From: Microcebus murinus
Lineage: Eukaryota > Chordata > Mammalia > Primates > Cheirogaleidae
Direction of reading: 5' to 3'
Length of the DNA: 64,000 nt
Assembly (NCBI RefSeq): GCF_040939455.1
Contig: NC_134113.1
Coordinates: 17,284,501 to 17,348,500, forward strand
In this document: positions 22,641-33,474 of the stretch, in pieces
Position numbering within the stretch: the stretch's first letter is position 1
Layout of the letters: the number at the start of each line of letters is the position of its first letter
The notes under the pieces: model-generated
Databases searched by the model: none
What the model was told of the DNA's origin: nothing
The model's input: the letters and a program-made list of their open reading frames with translations, nothing else
Translations under genes and position numbers: made by a program

Positions 22641-22689
22641 GCTAGCCTGCAGGACCAGAACCACACGGGTCAACAGTCACCGAGTAATT

Positions 22690-22870
22690 GACATGTGTCG
22701 TCTCACATCCGCCTCACTTCAACTCTACGGGTAGGTACTGTTTTTCTCCCATTTTAGAGATGAGGAAGACACTGAGGCTTTGCAGTATTACATAATCCCC
22801 AGTTCACACGGCTAACAGGTGGCGATGTTAGGTTTTGAACAAAGATCAATTCCATGCTCTAAACCTGCCC
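22690..22870 (-). mobile_element. MIR SINE
   Basis: CTCCCATTTTAGAGATGAGG, AAGACACTGAGGC, CAGTTCACACGGCTAACAGG and TTTTGAACAAAGATC follow the reverse-complement MIR. Confidence 0.8.
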
Positions 22871-23173
22871 TGAAATACTCCTATGCCAGGTGACTTAAAT
22901 ATGTCAGAATGCTGATGAAATTGGATATCTACGCTCACTTGCCAGGCTCCTCTGTTATCCATAAAGCCATTGTGAATAGAAACCCAGAAGTCAGACACCT
23001 TACTTTTAGGACATTCTCCCCATACTCACTTTTGTTGAACTACGACGTTTCAAGGACTGGAGGAAGAACATGATGATGCCCCCTATTCTCAAAATGTTTC
23101 CATCGAGTTGACGTTAAGTCCTGCTGTGGCCTCAATTCTCACCCAGTACCAGAAGGAGGGGTGACATACGAGT
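22871..23173. other. Unique sequence, no gene seen
   Basis: No repeat family or exon is recognised in the 300 bp left of the Alu. Confidence 0.4.
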
Positions 23174-23188
23174 AAAAACGCCACTAGT

Positions 23189-23502
23189 GGCCGGGTGCGG
23201 TGGCTCACGCCTGTAATCCTAGCACTCTGGGAGGCCGAGGCGGGCGGATTGCTCAAGGTCAGGAGTTCAAAACCAGCCTGAGCGAGACCCCGTCTCTACC
23301 ATAAAAATAGAAAGAAATTAATTGGCCAACTAATATATATAATATAAAAATCAGCCGGGCATGGTGGCTCGTGCCTGTAGTCCCAGCTACTCGGGAGGCT
23401 GAGGCAGGAGGATCACTTGAGCCCAGGAGTTTGAGGTTGCTGTGAGCTAGGCTGACGCCACGGCACTCACTCTAGCCTAGGCAAGAAAGCGAGACTCTGT
23501 CT

Positions 23503-23535
<33 letters not shown>
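23189..23535 (+). mobile_element. Young full-length strepsirrhine Alu with long A tail
   Basis: The copy starts GGCCGGGTGCGGTGGCTCAC and has the A/T-rich linker (AAATTAATTGGCCAACTAAT) and the right-arm block GCTGACGCCACGGCACTCAC. CTC at 23501-23503 is followed by 37 uninterrupted A. A perfect 15-bp target-site duplication, AAAAACGCCACTAGT, lies at 23174-23188 and 23536-23550. The intact tail and duplication point to a very recent insertion. Confidence 0.97.
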
Positions 23536-23541
<6 letters not shown>

Positions 23542-23694
23542 GCCACTAGTATTCTTTATAACTCACCATCGCAGAAATAATCCTCTGTATCACCTCCCAC
23601 CTCATCTTATTTTAGCAAAGCATGAGACATGAAGTAGGAAAATAATGAAACACTAGACAAACAAAGCTGAATTGCTAAGTAAATAATAACGGTA

Positions 23695-23890
23695 GTGAAA
23701 ATAACAGCTACATTTTATTGAATGCTTGCCCAGGCCAAGAACCATGCTAGGCTCTTCACATATCATATCTTGTTTGGCCCTCAGCAATACTATCCCCATT
23801 TTATGGATGAGGAAACTTAAGGTTAGAGTCGCCTGTGCAAGGTGACACAGGTAGCTAAGTGGTACAGCTGTGACTGCAGCCAACTCTTTG
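23695..23890 (-). mobile_element. MIR SINE
   Basis: ACATTTTATTGAATGCTTGC, CCATGCTAGGCTCTTCACAT, CCCCATTTTATGGATGAGGA and AAGGTGACACAGGTAGCTAA give a clear reverse-complement MIR from the 3' end inward. Confidence 0.85.
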
Positions 23891-24052
23891 CTTTGAAAAC
23901 ACCTGCTACATGCAAAGGGCAGTCCCCAGGCAGGCAGCAGCAATGTCATGCAGAAACTTGTCTGAAACGCGGACTCTCAGGCCATACCCCAGACCTACAT
24001 GATCAGGACCAAGTGAGTGCACAGTTAAGTCTGAGAAGCATTTGCCTAGACC

Positions 24053-24293
24053 TGGTTTCTCAGCCTCAGCGCTACTGACATCGTGTAGTGGGTAACTCAT
24101 AGCGAGGGCGGGGGGAGGGGTGCTGTCCTGTGCAGTGGAGGGCATATAGCAGTACCCCCTGGCTTCCACCCACCAGGTGCCACGAAAGCTGCAACTCCCA
24201 CCCCTCCCCAAGTCGTGATCACCAAAAATGTCTCCAGCACTGCCAAATGTCCCCTAGGAGAGCAAAACAGCCCCAGACAGAACAGAACCACTG
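24053..24293 (-). mobile_element. hAT-Charlie short element, family A copy 2
   Basis: Read on the minus strand it begins CAGTGGTTCTGTTCTGTCTG and includes GGACATTTGGCAGTGC, GGAGACATTTTTGGTGATCA and CACTGCACAGGACAGC. It ends at GCTGAGGCTGAGAAACCA. It is the same family as 13955-14162, in opposite orientation. Confidence 0.85.
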
Positions 24294-24530
24294 GTCTAGA
24301 CAGTGGCAGCCTTCTGCTGGGCCGAATCTCAGGCGTCGGTCAGAGGTTTGTATGCAAAAACCACAGAGGCCGATCTCACAGGGGTCATATGCCACAGAAA
24401 GGACCTCTGAGTTCCAGCGACTGGGTTTGGCTGTAGGTCTGTCACTGACGTGCACTGGGAAGCCGGAGGTGACATAATCATAGATTTGCACCTCGGTGTC
24501 CAGCACGAGCGCCAAGACCGAGCCAGGGCA

Positions 24531-24886
24531 AGGTTTCCCCAAACCTCGTGGTGACCTATGAGAATCACCTGTGAGTTGTTTTTAAAATACAGGTTAAAGT
24601 GTCCCCCTTCTCCAGCCTCCCAGATCGACTAAATAAGAACTTCTAAGTAGGGCCCCAGACTCCACTTTTTTTTTTTCTTTTTTAGAAATGGAGGGTCTCA
24701 CTATGTTGCCCAGGCTAGATACAAGCTCCTGGGCTCAAGTGATCCTCCCATCTCAGCCTCCCGAGTAGCTGGGAATACAGGTACCTGCCACCACGCCTGG
24801 CTCCCACTTTTTAAACGAGCTCCTCAAGAGATCTTAATATAGCTAAGTCATGAACTGGCTTTTAGGAAGCGCTAGACCAGAATGTT
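24531..24886 (+). mobile_element. MER5-like hAT element split by an Alu monomer
   Basis: The left part has TATGAGAATCACCTGTGAGT, TTTTTAAAATACAGGTTAAA and ACTAAATAAGAACTTCTAAG, then AGGGCCCCAGACTCCAC. After the insertion at 24671-24803 it resumes with TTTTTAAACGAGCTCCTCAA. Joined at the duplication, the two parts follow one Charlie-type element, so the host copy is older than the monomer. Confidence 0.7.
24671..24803 (-). mobile_element. Free Alu monomer (FLAM-like), minus strand
   Basis: A T-rich tail leads into GGGTCTCACTATGTTGCCCA, CCCGAGTAGCTGGGAATACA and ACCACGCCTGGCTC. One arm only is present. A 9-bp duplication, CCACTTTTT, at 24662-24670 and 24804-24812 frames it. Confidence 0.8.
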
Positions 24887-25885
24887 CCAAGAGGCCCTAA
24901 ATTCTAGGATTCACTCCCTTTGCCTCAGGCCTCCTCCCCACCCAGATGTGTAACTGACAGCTGACTTCAAAGTCACCAAGCCAAGTGGACAGTCCCCGGG
25001 CTGCCAGAGCAGCAACCCAGCCCAGCAGGTGCTTCGAGGCCCATACGGATAGACCCAGCAGTGCTGAAGGCAGAGCTGTGGGGTCTGTGGTTTTCTTAAG
25101 CACATGTCACCTTGCCTGAGTGTGCCCCGGTGAGGAGCAGAGGAGCTAATCACATTAACACAGCCCAGTCCCGTCAGGCGAGGTAGGGCTGCTTTAGTGA
25201 TGGGCAGTGGGCGGAAAATGGGACTTTTCCGCAGCTGCAAAGCCACACGTGGTACTGAAGTGGACCCCAAGGAGCCGTCCCTTCCCAGCTACCAACTCTC
25301 CCTGGCAGCAAGATGCTGAGCACACGGAGCTGCCCCGGGGATGTGGCTGCTCCCAGGCAAACTTTCTTGACTGGAGCAAACTCAGTCGAATGTTCTCTTA
25401 AGAGCCAGGAAAAAAAAAAAAAAAAAAAGCTAACATTTACTGGATGCGTCCAACATCCAAAGCACTTTACATCTCGTTTCATAAACTTTCTGAGCTCAAA
25501 AACACCAGGTTGATCCCAAAAGTATTTTACCACTTTTAACTCAAGAATCTGCCCAATAATTTTTTTTTTCCTCTTCTCACAAAATTGTCTGTCTGTCCCC
25601 GTAAGCCCTCAGACATTCACTCACGGCCCTTCCTTGGCTTCCGCTGGCCAGTTCCTGAAGCGATCTCTGGCCACGGAGACGGGTCCCAGCTCTGTCACCT
25701 GCTGATAAGAGCAGCCACTGGCAGCCAGAACTCACAAGAAGGATCTCGGCCACACACTAGGCGAGTGGACGGCAGGTTCCCAGTCCTGGACTGTTCTCGG
25801 GGGACGCGGGGCCATGGTGCGGAAAGTCAGTGGTCATGTCCAAGTAAGCAGTGGAGCTCCCGGGTGACAGAGTGGAAAGACGCTG
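24887..25885. other. Mostly unique sequence, no gene seen
   Basis: A MIR-like trace (GCTAACATTTACTGGATGCG, AAGCACTTTACATC) lies at 25429-25480. Overlapping frames up to 128 codons on both strands show no domain. Confidence 0.4.
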
Positions 25886-26085
25886 TTGTTGGCTACATTA
25901 GATGTGCCCAGAGCTGTCCTAAGCGTTTACACGGATTTGCTCTTTTACTCCTAAACATGCACACACTTTAAGGAGGAGGATATTAATTGCAATCCCTGAT
26001 TTGCAGGTGGGCAGCGAGGCTCTGAGAGGTTAACAGCTTGCCTGGCGGTGGCAGACCTGGGGTTTGAACGCAGGCATGCAACGCC
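25886..26085 (-). mobile_element. MIR SINE
   Basis: CTGTCCTAAGCGTTTACACG, CAATCCCTGATTTGCAGGTG, GCGAGGCTCTGAGAGGTTAA and GGGGTTTGAACGCAGGCATG follow the reverse-complement MIR to its tRNA-like head. Confidence 0.8.
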
Positions 26086-26224
26086 AGTCACCACCCTGGG
26101 AACCACTGCTGGGCATACTCCTCCCAGCTGCCAACAGTGCCTTCTCTCTCGTGACTCACACCTTGAATCTCGATATCTAGGTTACTATCTATAGGTTACC
26201 ACCTAATCTATATATTGTCTAAGA

Positions 26225-26447
26225 CAGGGGTCCTCAAACTTTTTAAACAGGGGGCCCGTTCACTGTCCCTCAGACCGCTGGAGGGGCGTTGGGGAGTGCG
26301 GCGCACATTCCACACATGCGCGCTGTGGGCCCGGGACGAGTCAGCTGCTAAGCAGGACAGGCAGTGGCTGCAAAAACACCCGGCAGGCCAGATAAACGTC
26401 CTTGGCGGGCGGCATGTGGCCCACGGGCTGTAGTTTGAGGACGCCTG
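26225..26447. mobile_element. Young-looking non-autonomous hAT element, 223 bp
   Basis: The termini CAGGGGTCCTCAAACTTTTT and CTGTAGTTTGAGGACGCCTG are inverted repeats of about 16 bp. The inside retains TTCACTGTCCCTCAGACCGC and a CpG-rich centre (for example CATGCGCGCTGTGGGCCCGG). An imperfect 8-bp flanking duplication, GTCTAAGA (26217-26224) and ACCTAAGA (26448-26455), matches at 6 of 8 bases, the size expected for hAT. The intact CpGs set it apart from the decayed Charlie copies nearby. No transposase is encoded. Confidence 0.8.
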
Positions 26448-26461
26448 ACCTAAGACCTTGA

Positions 26462-26620
26462 TACACGCAGTGTGGTCCTCAGGCCAGCAGCACCAGCAGC
26501 ACCTATGGCTGCTGAAAAAGGCAGCAACCCAGCCCTACTGAATCCAGACCTGCACTTGTAACCAGAACTCCACGTGATTCCCACGCACGTTCAAGTTCAA
26601 GTGTGAGGGGCACTGCTACC
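26462..26620 (+). mobile_element. MER5/MER20-like hAT short element
   Basis: CAGTGTGGTCCTCAGGCCAG, CAGCACCAGCAGCACCTATG, CCCTACTGAATCCAGACCTG and the closing CACGTTCAAGTTCAAGTGTG follow the plan of this family. It sits 15 bp after the hAT element at 26225-26447. Confidence 0.65.
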
Positions 26621-26710
26621 AGATGTTTTTTGCTGACTCAGTAGAAGGACTTGCCTCTGAATGCTCTTCTCCTATGTTCTGGGCCTTGGGAGTTTTTGGA
26701 TTCTAACCAA

Positions 26711-26980
26711 AGATTTATTTTTAATTTTATTTATTTATTTTTTTAGAGACAGGGTCTCACTTTGTCACCCAGGATGGGGTGCAGTGGTGCAATCATAGCT
26801 CACTGTAACTTCAAATTCCTGGACTCAAGTGACCCTCCCAAGTAGCTGGGACTATAGGTACGACCCACCATGCCCAGCTAATTTTTTAAATATTTGTAGA
26901 GACGGGGTCTTGTTATGTTGCCCAGGCTGGTCTCAAACTCCTGGCCTCAAGCTATTCTCCTACCTCCTCGCCTGGCCTCA
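26711..26980 (-). mobile_element. Old dimeric Alu (AluJ-like), minus strand
   Basis: The T-rich start is followed by AGAGACAGGGTCTCACTTTG, ATCATAGCTCACTGTAACTT, GAGACGGGGTCTTGTTATGT and ends CTCGCCTGGCCTC. Internal losses, for example near the TGACCCTCCCAAGTAGCTGG join, show age. The strepsirrhine linker insert is absent. Confidence 0.9.
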
Positions 26981-27735
26981 TTTCCATTGCTAAGCTTCCT
27001 CCACTAACTGTCTCCTAGTGACTCCCCAGGCTGGTGTCTCTTCTGTAACTCATTCTGCACTTGATGGTCTGGATTACACAATGAACCCCTTCCAACGTGT
27101 ATCAGCTACCCGATTTAACAGCACGATTTAACAGCTGGCGCTGTCTCGCAGCTGCCTCACATTCATTGTTTCTCACATGCAGGGGGTGGGGCTAAAAAGT
27201 CAAGAGACTAATTGCAGAGGGGGTGGAGATAAATTATCACTCACAAGTCAACATATCTCCAGCCAATTAAATGACTAGCAGTCTGGGGAGATGACTCCTT
27301 TCTTCTTAACCCCACAGCAACCAACAGGTACTCAGAAAAAATGTGCATTTTTATTAACTGCATAATCTGGCACTTGGAAGGAGTTAGGGAAGAACAACTG
27401 AGGTCACATGTGCTGCCCTAGGAGCCTCCGTCCTGCTCACATGCTGTCAGGGGGGGAGAGAGAGAGAAGCAAGATGCTTAGTCACAGCTGTGCCTTATCC
27501 TAAAAGAGGCAGGGGCCACGTGTCTGATTAACAATTTCCACAGTGACTAACACCAGGGCTTACCAGAAGTCACTTCCGACTCACCAGCTACCTCCTGCAA
27601 AGGCGGTTGGCCTCCCTGCGCTGCTGGAGAGAGTTTGTCCCCGACACCCAGCATCTGGCGGGGCAGGACCTGAAGGAGCTCAGGGTCTACAGACTGCGAA
27701 TGTGCCGGCTGTAACTCGCAAGCTCATTTTCCTCA
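26981..27735. other. Unique sequence, no gene seen
   Basis: CGATTTAACAGCACGATTTAACAGC near 27110-27134 contains a short local tandem of ACGATTTAACAGC. No family, exon or promoter is recognised. Confidence 0.4.
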
Positions 27736-27930
27736 GGCTGTCCATACCAGGCCAGGCTCTGGGCTGAGCACTTTACCTGCATTATCTGATTTAATAATCA
27801 CAAATGCCCAGGAGGGCATTTTCAAGGTGCCAAATTGAGCCCACTCTGCAGATCAGCTGAGTTTAAGTGATTTGCCCAAGGTCAAAACTCTGTAAGTGGT
27901 TGGATCAGGATTTGAACATGACCCCCAACT
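27736..27930 (-). mobile_element. MIR SINE
   Basis: GGGCTGAGCACTTTACCTGC, ATTATCTGATTTAATAATCA, AAGTGATTTGCCCAAGGTCA and AGGATTTGAACATGACCC give a clear reverse-complement MIR. Confidence 0.85.
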
Positions 27931-30900
27931 GCTAGCCCACAGTCCCTAAGTTGAAGAAAAGTACTTCGGGTCCAGAACCTTCTGCTTGGCACCTCCCCAA
28001 GATTACCAGGCAGAACTGGAGTGTTTGGTTTCAGGTACTGGGAAGTGCCCTCTTGTTACTTCCTGGGTCCCAGGGCTCCACTGTGTGTCCATCAAGGACA
28101 CACCCAAAACCCTGTCCCTCCCAGTAACTCTCAGACAACAGGGCTGTAGAGTCAAAGACAAAACACAGAACCAGGGAGTCTTTTCTCGAGCATCTTTCTA
28201 CTCCATCCCCAGATCCTGGTCTTATCTCTTATTCCAGAATGTTCTGAAAAGCTTCTCCACTTTTATGCCTCTATCTGGCAGAAAAACTTAGAGACCCTCT
28301 GATTGTCAAGGACTCTGAGGGCATAATGAAGTGTCCCTAACAGAAGGCACTGTTTGCTCTAAATGCCGCAGGGGCTGGCTGAGTTAGGGATGGAACAAAA
28401 GGGCTCCATTTAACCCCCTAGCAACAAGGGCAGACACCAAACCTACCTTCCCACCCATGACCCTACAGAGATCCCAACCTGGGGAACTTTATTCCCTAAA
28501 GTCACCATATTTCCTTGCCAACCTGCTGCAATAGATCAATTCCACTTCTTCATATTTCTTACAGAGAATCAGATGCACTGAAAACTAAAACCCCATGGAC
28601 AAGCCCCACAGCATTGCAGGGCAAAACTAACAGCTTTGACATCCAACTAAAATCCTCCATTACAAGGGATTTGTAATCCCCCTTCTAAAATATGTTTTGG
28701 GGGAGAAAGTACGCACATAAGTATATACATACATAAGTATGTACATATACATCCAGTGTCGTAATCATCAGAGCATTGTGTTCCTATATCCCTTGCCTGT
28801 TCACTCCCAGTGACTATGAACACATTCCTACCCATTCCACAGAGAAACACCAAACTACAAGCAAATCAATCTTGTCTTGATAAAACATCAAATGCCAGAA
28901 GAAGTTGGAAGTTCATTTGCCATCTTCCCTTCTTGTTCATTCCTAGTATCCTTGGTTCATTTGGCCTCTGATTAGCTACATGGCACAAAACAAATCATTT
29001 CAAATTCTCTGTGTCTCTCATCAATGAAGCTGGAACTAAAAATCTAAACTCCTACCTCCTGATGTGAAAAACTAGAGGCCAACAATCCCTTAGCAAGCAC
29101 CAAGCCTGCCAAGGGGGAGGCAATAGTATACGTTAAGAAAATAAAATGAGAGCTCAGAGATGAGCTGTCAGGTATTAATGCAAAGTAATAAAAGAGGAAA
29201 AAGCCCACAGCAACGTTTTATGGAGACAAAGCAAGAACTTCTCCCAAGGTGGGGGGAGGCCAAGAACTGTGCTGCTTCTAATCTAATAAATTAAAAGGGA
29301 AAAAACAAACCATTAACAAATCCCAGCAAATGCATCTCAGAAGACAGCTACAGGGAAAAATAGAAAGAGCTGAAGGGTCACCTGGGGTGCCAGATTAAAA
29401 GTCCACAGTCGGATACTGCAAAGCTGTATGGGTCTTATTTAGCGCCATCAGAAAGTATTTATAGAGCTCTTCCCCCCGGGCCCTGGGCTGGCTGTACCAG
29501 GTGCAGGGGGGCTCAGAGTATGCCCCCAGCCCCTATGGTGGCAGTCCCGTGGCCACAGCGATCCCAGGGAGGACAGCAAGAGAACAAGGCGGGGCAGAAT
29601 GAGGGAAGGTGGTGCTAAGGACAGATGCAGATGGCAGGAGGCAGACCAGGCCCCAAGAACCCACCCCTAGTTTTGATCATTTCCCTTCCTGACCTTTTTT
29701 GTCCTTCTTTTCTTGGTCTGAACTCTCCCAGCTTTGAGCTACCTGCTATCCAGACTTAAGTGTCTATTTGATTTACATAATAATGACTTCCTTATACTCA
29801 TAAAACTATGACCCACCAGGATGGATTTGTAGCCATTTATCAGGGCACATTTTCTCCATGTCTGCCCCTTAGTGTTTTCCTATTGAAGCCAGGGTTAAAG
29901 AATGCACAGTATGGCCCCAGAAGTGCATAAAGTTAATGGCCCAATAACCAACTGCTGCTCCAGGCTGAGGGTGGGCTGCAGAACAGCCCAGGTACCTGGG
30001 CTTGGGGTCCCTAATTCACCCCTTCCCACCCCATCCAGGCAGGGGTCCAGGAGGCTACAAGCAGTTCTACATCAGCTGCTGGGGCTCACCCTGACTCTGA
30101 CCCAAGCCCAAAGGCCCTCACCCCTTGGCCTCTATGGAAAGCCCAGGTGAGAAGCACATCAAAACTAACAGCCTGCTTCCCTAGCAGCCTATAAGGATGG
30201 AAAAACCTCGCACCCTCTCTCTCTCCTAAAAAAAAAAGAACCAACCAAGAAATACTTACGGAGTGCTTCCTGTATTCTTTGGGATCCATGTGAACTGAAA
30301 AAGAAGAATCATGGTCCCTGCTACAAAGAAATCAAATTCCAGACAGGGAAACCTAAATGAAACCAGCCCTGGGAAGAAAAGGCCACGAGGATGAACAATA
30401 ATGAGCCACTTATGGTTGTGGAGCAGGAGAGTGGTAGCAATGCCAAAAAAAAGAGGTTCAAAAGGATCAAGAAAAGATCAAAGAAAATTCAAAATTGAAT
30501 CACCTCTCTTCTTACTGCTGGAAAAAGATATAAAACAAAAATAACTCCTCCCTCCAACCACCTAAAAACTATTATATTAAAGGTTTCTAAAAGAAACCCT
30601 TCACAAAGTTCGCTGCAAAAAAACATTAAAATCAATGGCTGATTCAAGTATTCCAGCTCTTTGAACTGAATCCTCCCCCGAGTGCTGGAGTGGGCTCTCT
30701 GGGAGATCAATAAGAGTTGCGCAAATAACCGAGACCCCTTCCCGACAAGTCAGATAACCCAGACATGAAATTTGCTGAAGCCTTCAGTGAAAAGGGTCCT
30801 TTAGGGACGTTTCCAATAAAAGCATCATTGAGGACGTGGCCCTCCTGTGAACTCCAGAATAGGTTACTCCGGTCATGAGGCATCAACACTGTCCCCAGCC

Positions 30901-31573
30901 TTCAGGTACACGTCCCTTTGTTCTTCGGGCTTTTTACGGGTCTGAGGTTAAGCCCAGCCTGACAGTTTGATATTCCCCTAAACTCTAGTCACTTCCCATC
31001 CTATCTGCCTGCTTCCTAGTCATGGTTGGCAATAAAGCTTTTACAACAAAACAGACCCGTATGTTTAGGGAAGCGGAGAAGCCACATCTGCCCCAAGCAC
31101 GGACCAGGAGGGAGCGAGTGCCAGAGATGACAATGTTATGAAGATAAAAGGCAGAGAGCCCCATGGCCCTGGGGCTCTAGGACAGCATGAGAGGGGACAG
31201 GTGGCACACACAGGGTGGAGGGGGACCCCAGGCAGGTGCCCTGTGTGCACTTGTCTGCGTGCCAACGGCTTGTCAACGAGCAGCTCCTGTCAGGCCTGTT
31301 ACACGCCGCCCTCCTCTCCCCAGTCCTCATCACCCACGTCCCAGACCTGCATCCTCAGACAGGCCAGAAGAAACAGACAGAAACAGACATGGGGCAGGAG
31401 AGGTTATCGAAGGCCAGGAGGCTCTGGCCCCTCATGGTAAAACCCGGAAAACAACTGAAGAAGAAACCTCCAAGAAAACTGTGTATAAAGAAACTACGAT
31501 GGGAACTTTAAAAAAAAATAAAAATCCACAGGGTACTCAAGAAATCATGGAAGCATCAAAGGAGCTAAATGAT
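27931..31573. other. Long unique block, no gene seen
   Basis: This is the longest stretch without a confidently recognised repeat. It includes a TA/CA-rich patch near 28718-28752 (TATATACATACATAAGTATG) and overlapping frames at 31065-31651 on both strands, the longest 154 codons on the plus strand, which ends in Lys-rich translation of A-rich DNA. No domain, exon boundary or transcription signal is convincing. Confidence 0.4.
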
Positions 31574-31879
31574 GTAGTAGTTTGCTCGGGCTGCCCTAAC
31601 AAAACACCACAGACAAGGTGGCTTGAAAAACAGAATTTTATTTTCTCATAGTCTGGAGACTGGAAGTCCAAGATCGAGATGTTGGCAGGGCTGGTTCCTC
31701 GAATTTCTTCTTCTTACAGGAATACCAGGCAGACTGGTGAGGGCCCACCCTGATGGCCTTATTATAATTTGATCGCCTCTTTGAAGACCCTCTCTCCAAA
31801 TACAATCAGATTCTAAGGGGGGGGGGGAGCGGTTAGGGCCTCAACATATGAATTTTGGGGAGATGCAATTCAGCCCTAA
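31574..31879 (+). mobile_element. Ancient LTR
   Basis: The plus order is GTAGTTTGCTCGGGCTGCCC, AACAAAACACCACAGACAAG, ATAGTCTGGAGACTGGAAGT, GAGGGCCCACCCTGATGGCC, TCTCTCCAAATACAATCAGA, AACATATGAATTTTGGGGAG and the end GCAATTCAGCCC. An 11-G run at 31817-31827 replaces the usual GGTACTGGGGG stretch. It is the same LTR group as 2818-3015. Confidence 0.8.
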
Positions 31880-32763
31880 AAAATGAAAATGACAGTATCT
31901 GTTCTTTATGGTGTGCCACCATATGGGTGCTTGATATTCAGGAGGGGTCCCATGGGACAGGTGTTCTCATGTACCTGTCATAGGTAAGGACTCCAGGTGC
32001 CACACAGTTCCCACAGGGCTAACTTATCCACAACCACGACCACAGGGGTAGGTCTGAGCCCAGGAGGAAGCTAAGCAAGCCTCTCTTCCCTCCTCCAGGG
32101 GAAGGTATTTTTTCCTGGATGGTAAATTCTGGCAGACTCTTCAGCTGCATGATCCTCCGAACACACCGTACATAAAACATCCCTAGAAACTCTGTCTAGG
32201 ATTTTGTGGCAGGAAACAACATATCATGTTTTCTTTGTCTTGTTTAAAAAAAAAAAAAAGTTTTGGGAATTAGTCTGAGACTTGAACTCTTAATAGAGAC
32301 TTCATTTTATGTACTGAAATAAGAAAAATGTTAACCAAACATATCAAAGAGTGGCCCTGCAGATTTCATGGGCCCTGTTGGAGCGGCCCTGTGCCAGTAT
32401 TGACCAATAGGATTCCCAGATGTGAGTGTGGAATTGGTCCCCTGACTTGGAACAATGTAACATATTTTCCTAATGTAATTTGAAGCATTTGTTAATACAA
32501 TAATCCAACGCAAACACTGGAGCCGACATGGGGACCTGTGGCCAGCCGTCACTTTGATAGTGCCTAAAGGAGCCTGGACTAGTATTAGGCACAATCAGAA
32601 AACAAAATTAAATATGATAAAGCCTAACAAAAATTAAACCAACGATTCCACATTAATTTTTTAGTTGACAGGCATTCCGGCACTTGCATGGCTTTCCAGA
32701 AAATCTGGGCGCTCGAAGAGTGAACCTCTAATGAAATCATAACTCGTTAATCCAACACCTCTC

Positions 32764-32767
<4 letters not shown>
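31880..32767. other. Unique sequence, no gene seen
   Basis: An 87-codon minus-strand frame at 32331-32594 shows no domain. A 13-A run lies near 32247. No repeat family is recognised. Confidence 0.4.

Positions 32768-32812
<45 letters not shown>
32768..32812. repeat. (CA)22 microsatellite
   Basis: An uninterrupted CA dinucleotide run is followed by TATG. The length and purity suggest that it is polymorphic. Confidence 0.97.
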
Positions 32813-32815
<3 letters not shown>

Positions 32816-33189
32816 GCTCATTTGGAATAGAAACCAAATTCAGGAGTTAGTGTCAAGAAAAAACTGTTGTGTTTCTCTTCTCACATTTTCTATTATTTAC
32901 TTGAGAGTTAGGGGAATTCAAACCAAAATGGTGCAGAGTCACTCACTCACTAGCCCAGGGCTTAAGAGACTGGGCCACTATCTACAGGGCCCTGCTTCGG
33001 GCTGCTACATGAGGCTGCAGTGATGACCGGGCATGAGCCTTACTCCAAATTTTCAACTCCTGAGTCCACCCAGGAACTCCACTCGGGAGGCAGGGTCTCA
33101 TCATCTACTATGCCCTTCCCGATATGGGTCAGCTCAGGATATGAATGGTCAATAGCGTAGTCAATTTGAAGGCAGAGGATTCCATAGAA

Positions 33190-33412
33190 GTCAGACAGTA
33201 CAGTTGGGTTCAAATCCAGATGCAGGCCTTTATTAGTTGTGTGACCTTGGGTAAGCTGCTTAGATTCTTTAAGCCTCAACTTCCTCATCTGTAAAATGGA
33301 TAAAAATGGAGACTTCCTCATCGAGTTGTAGTGAGAATTAAGTCATTCAAAGTGCTTGCAATACTTAATAAGCACTTGAGAAACAGTAGCTATCTGTTTT
33401 TATTAGTACTAA
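33190..33412 (+). mobile_element. MIR SINE, nearly full length
   Basis: GGGTTCAAATCCAGATGCAG, TTAGTTGTGTGACCTTGGGT, AAGCTGCTTAGATTC, CTTCCTCATCTGTAAAATGG, GTTGTAGTGAGAATTAAGTC and TTAATAAGCACTTGAG run through the sense MIR from the head (with box-B-like GGTTCAAATCC) to the 3' end. Confidence 0.92.
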
Positions 33413-33474
33413 TCTTTGTATTGATTACAACATGAAATGTAAAGTAATAAAACTACATCGTTTAACCACAATGA

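Noticed and set aside
33190..33412. tRNA gene
   Set aside because: The box-B-like GGTTCAAATCC belongs to the tRNA-derived head of a MIR SINE; no cloverleaf is formed.
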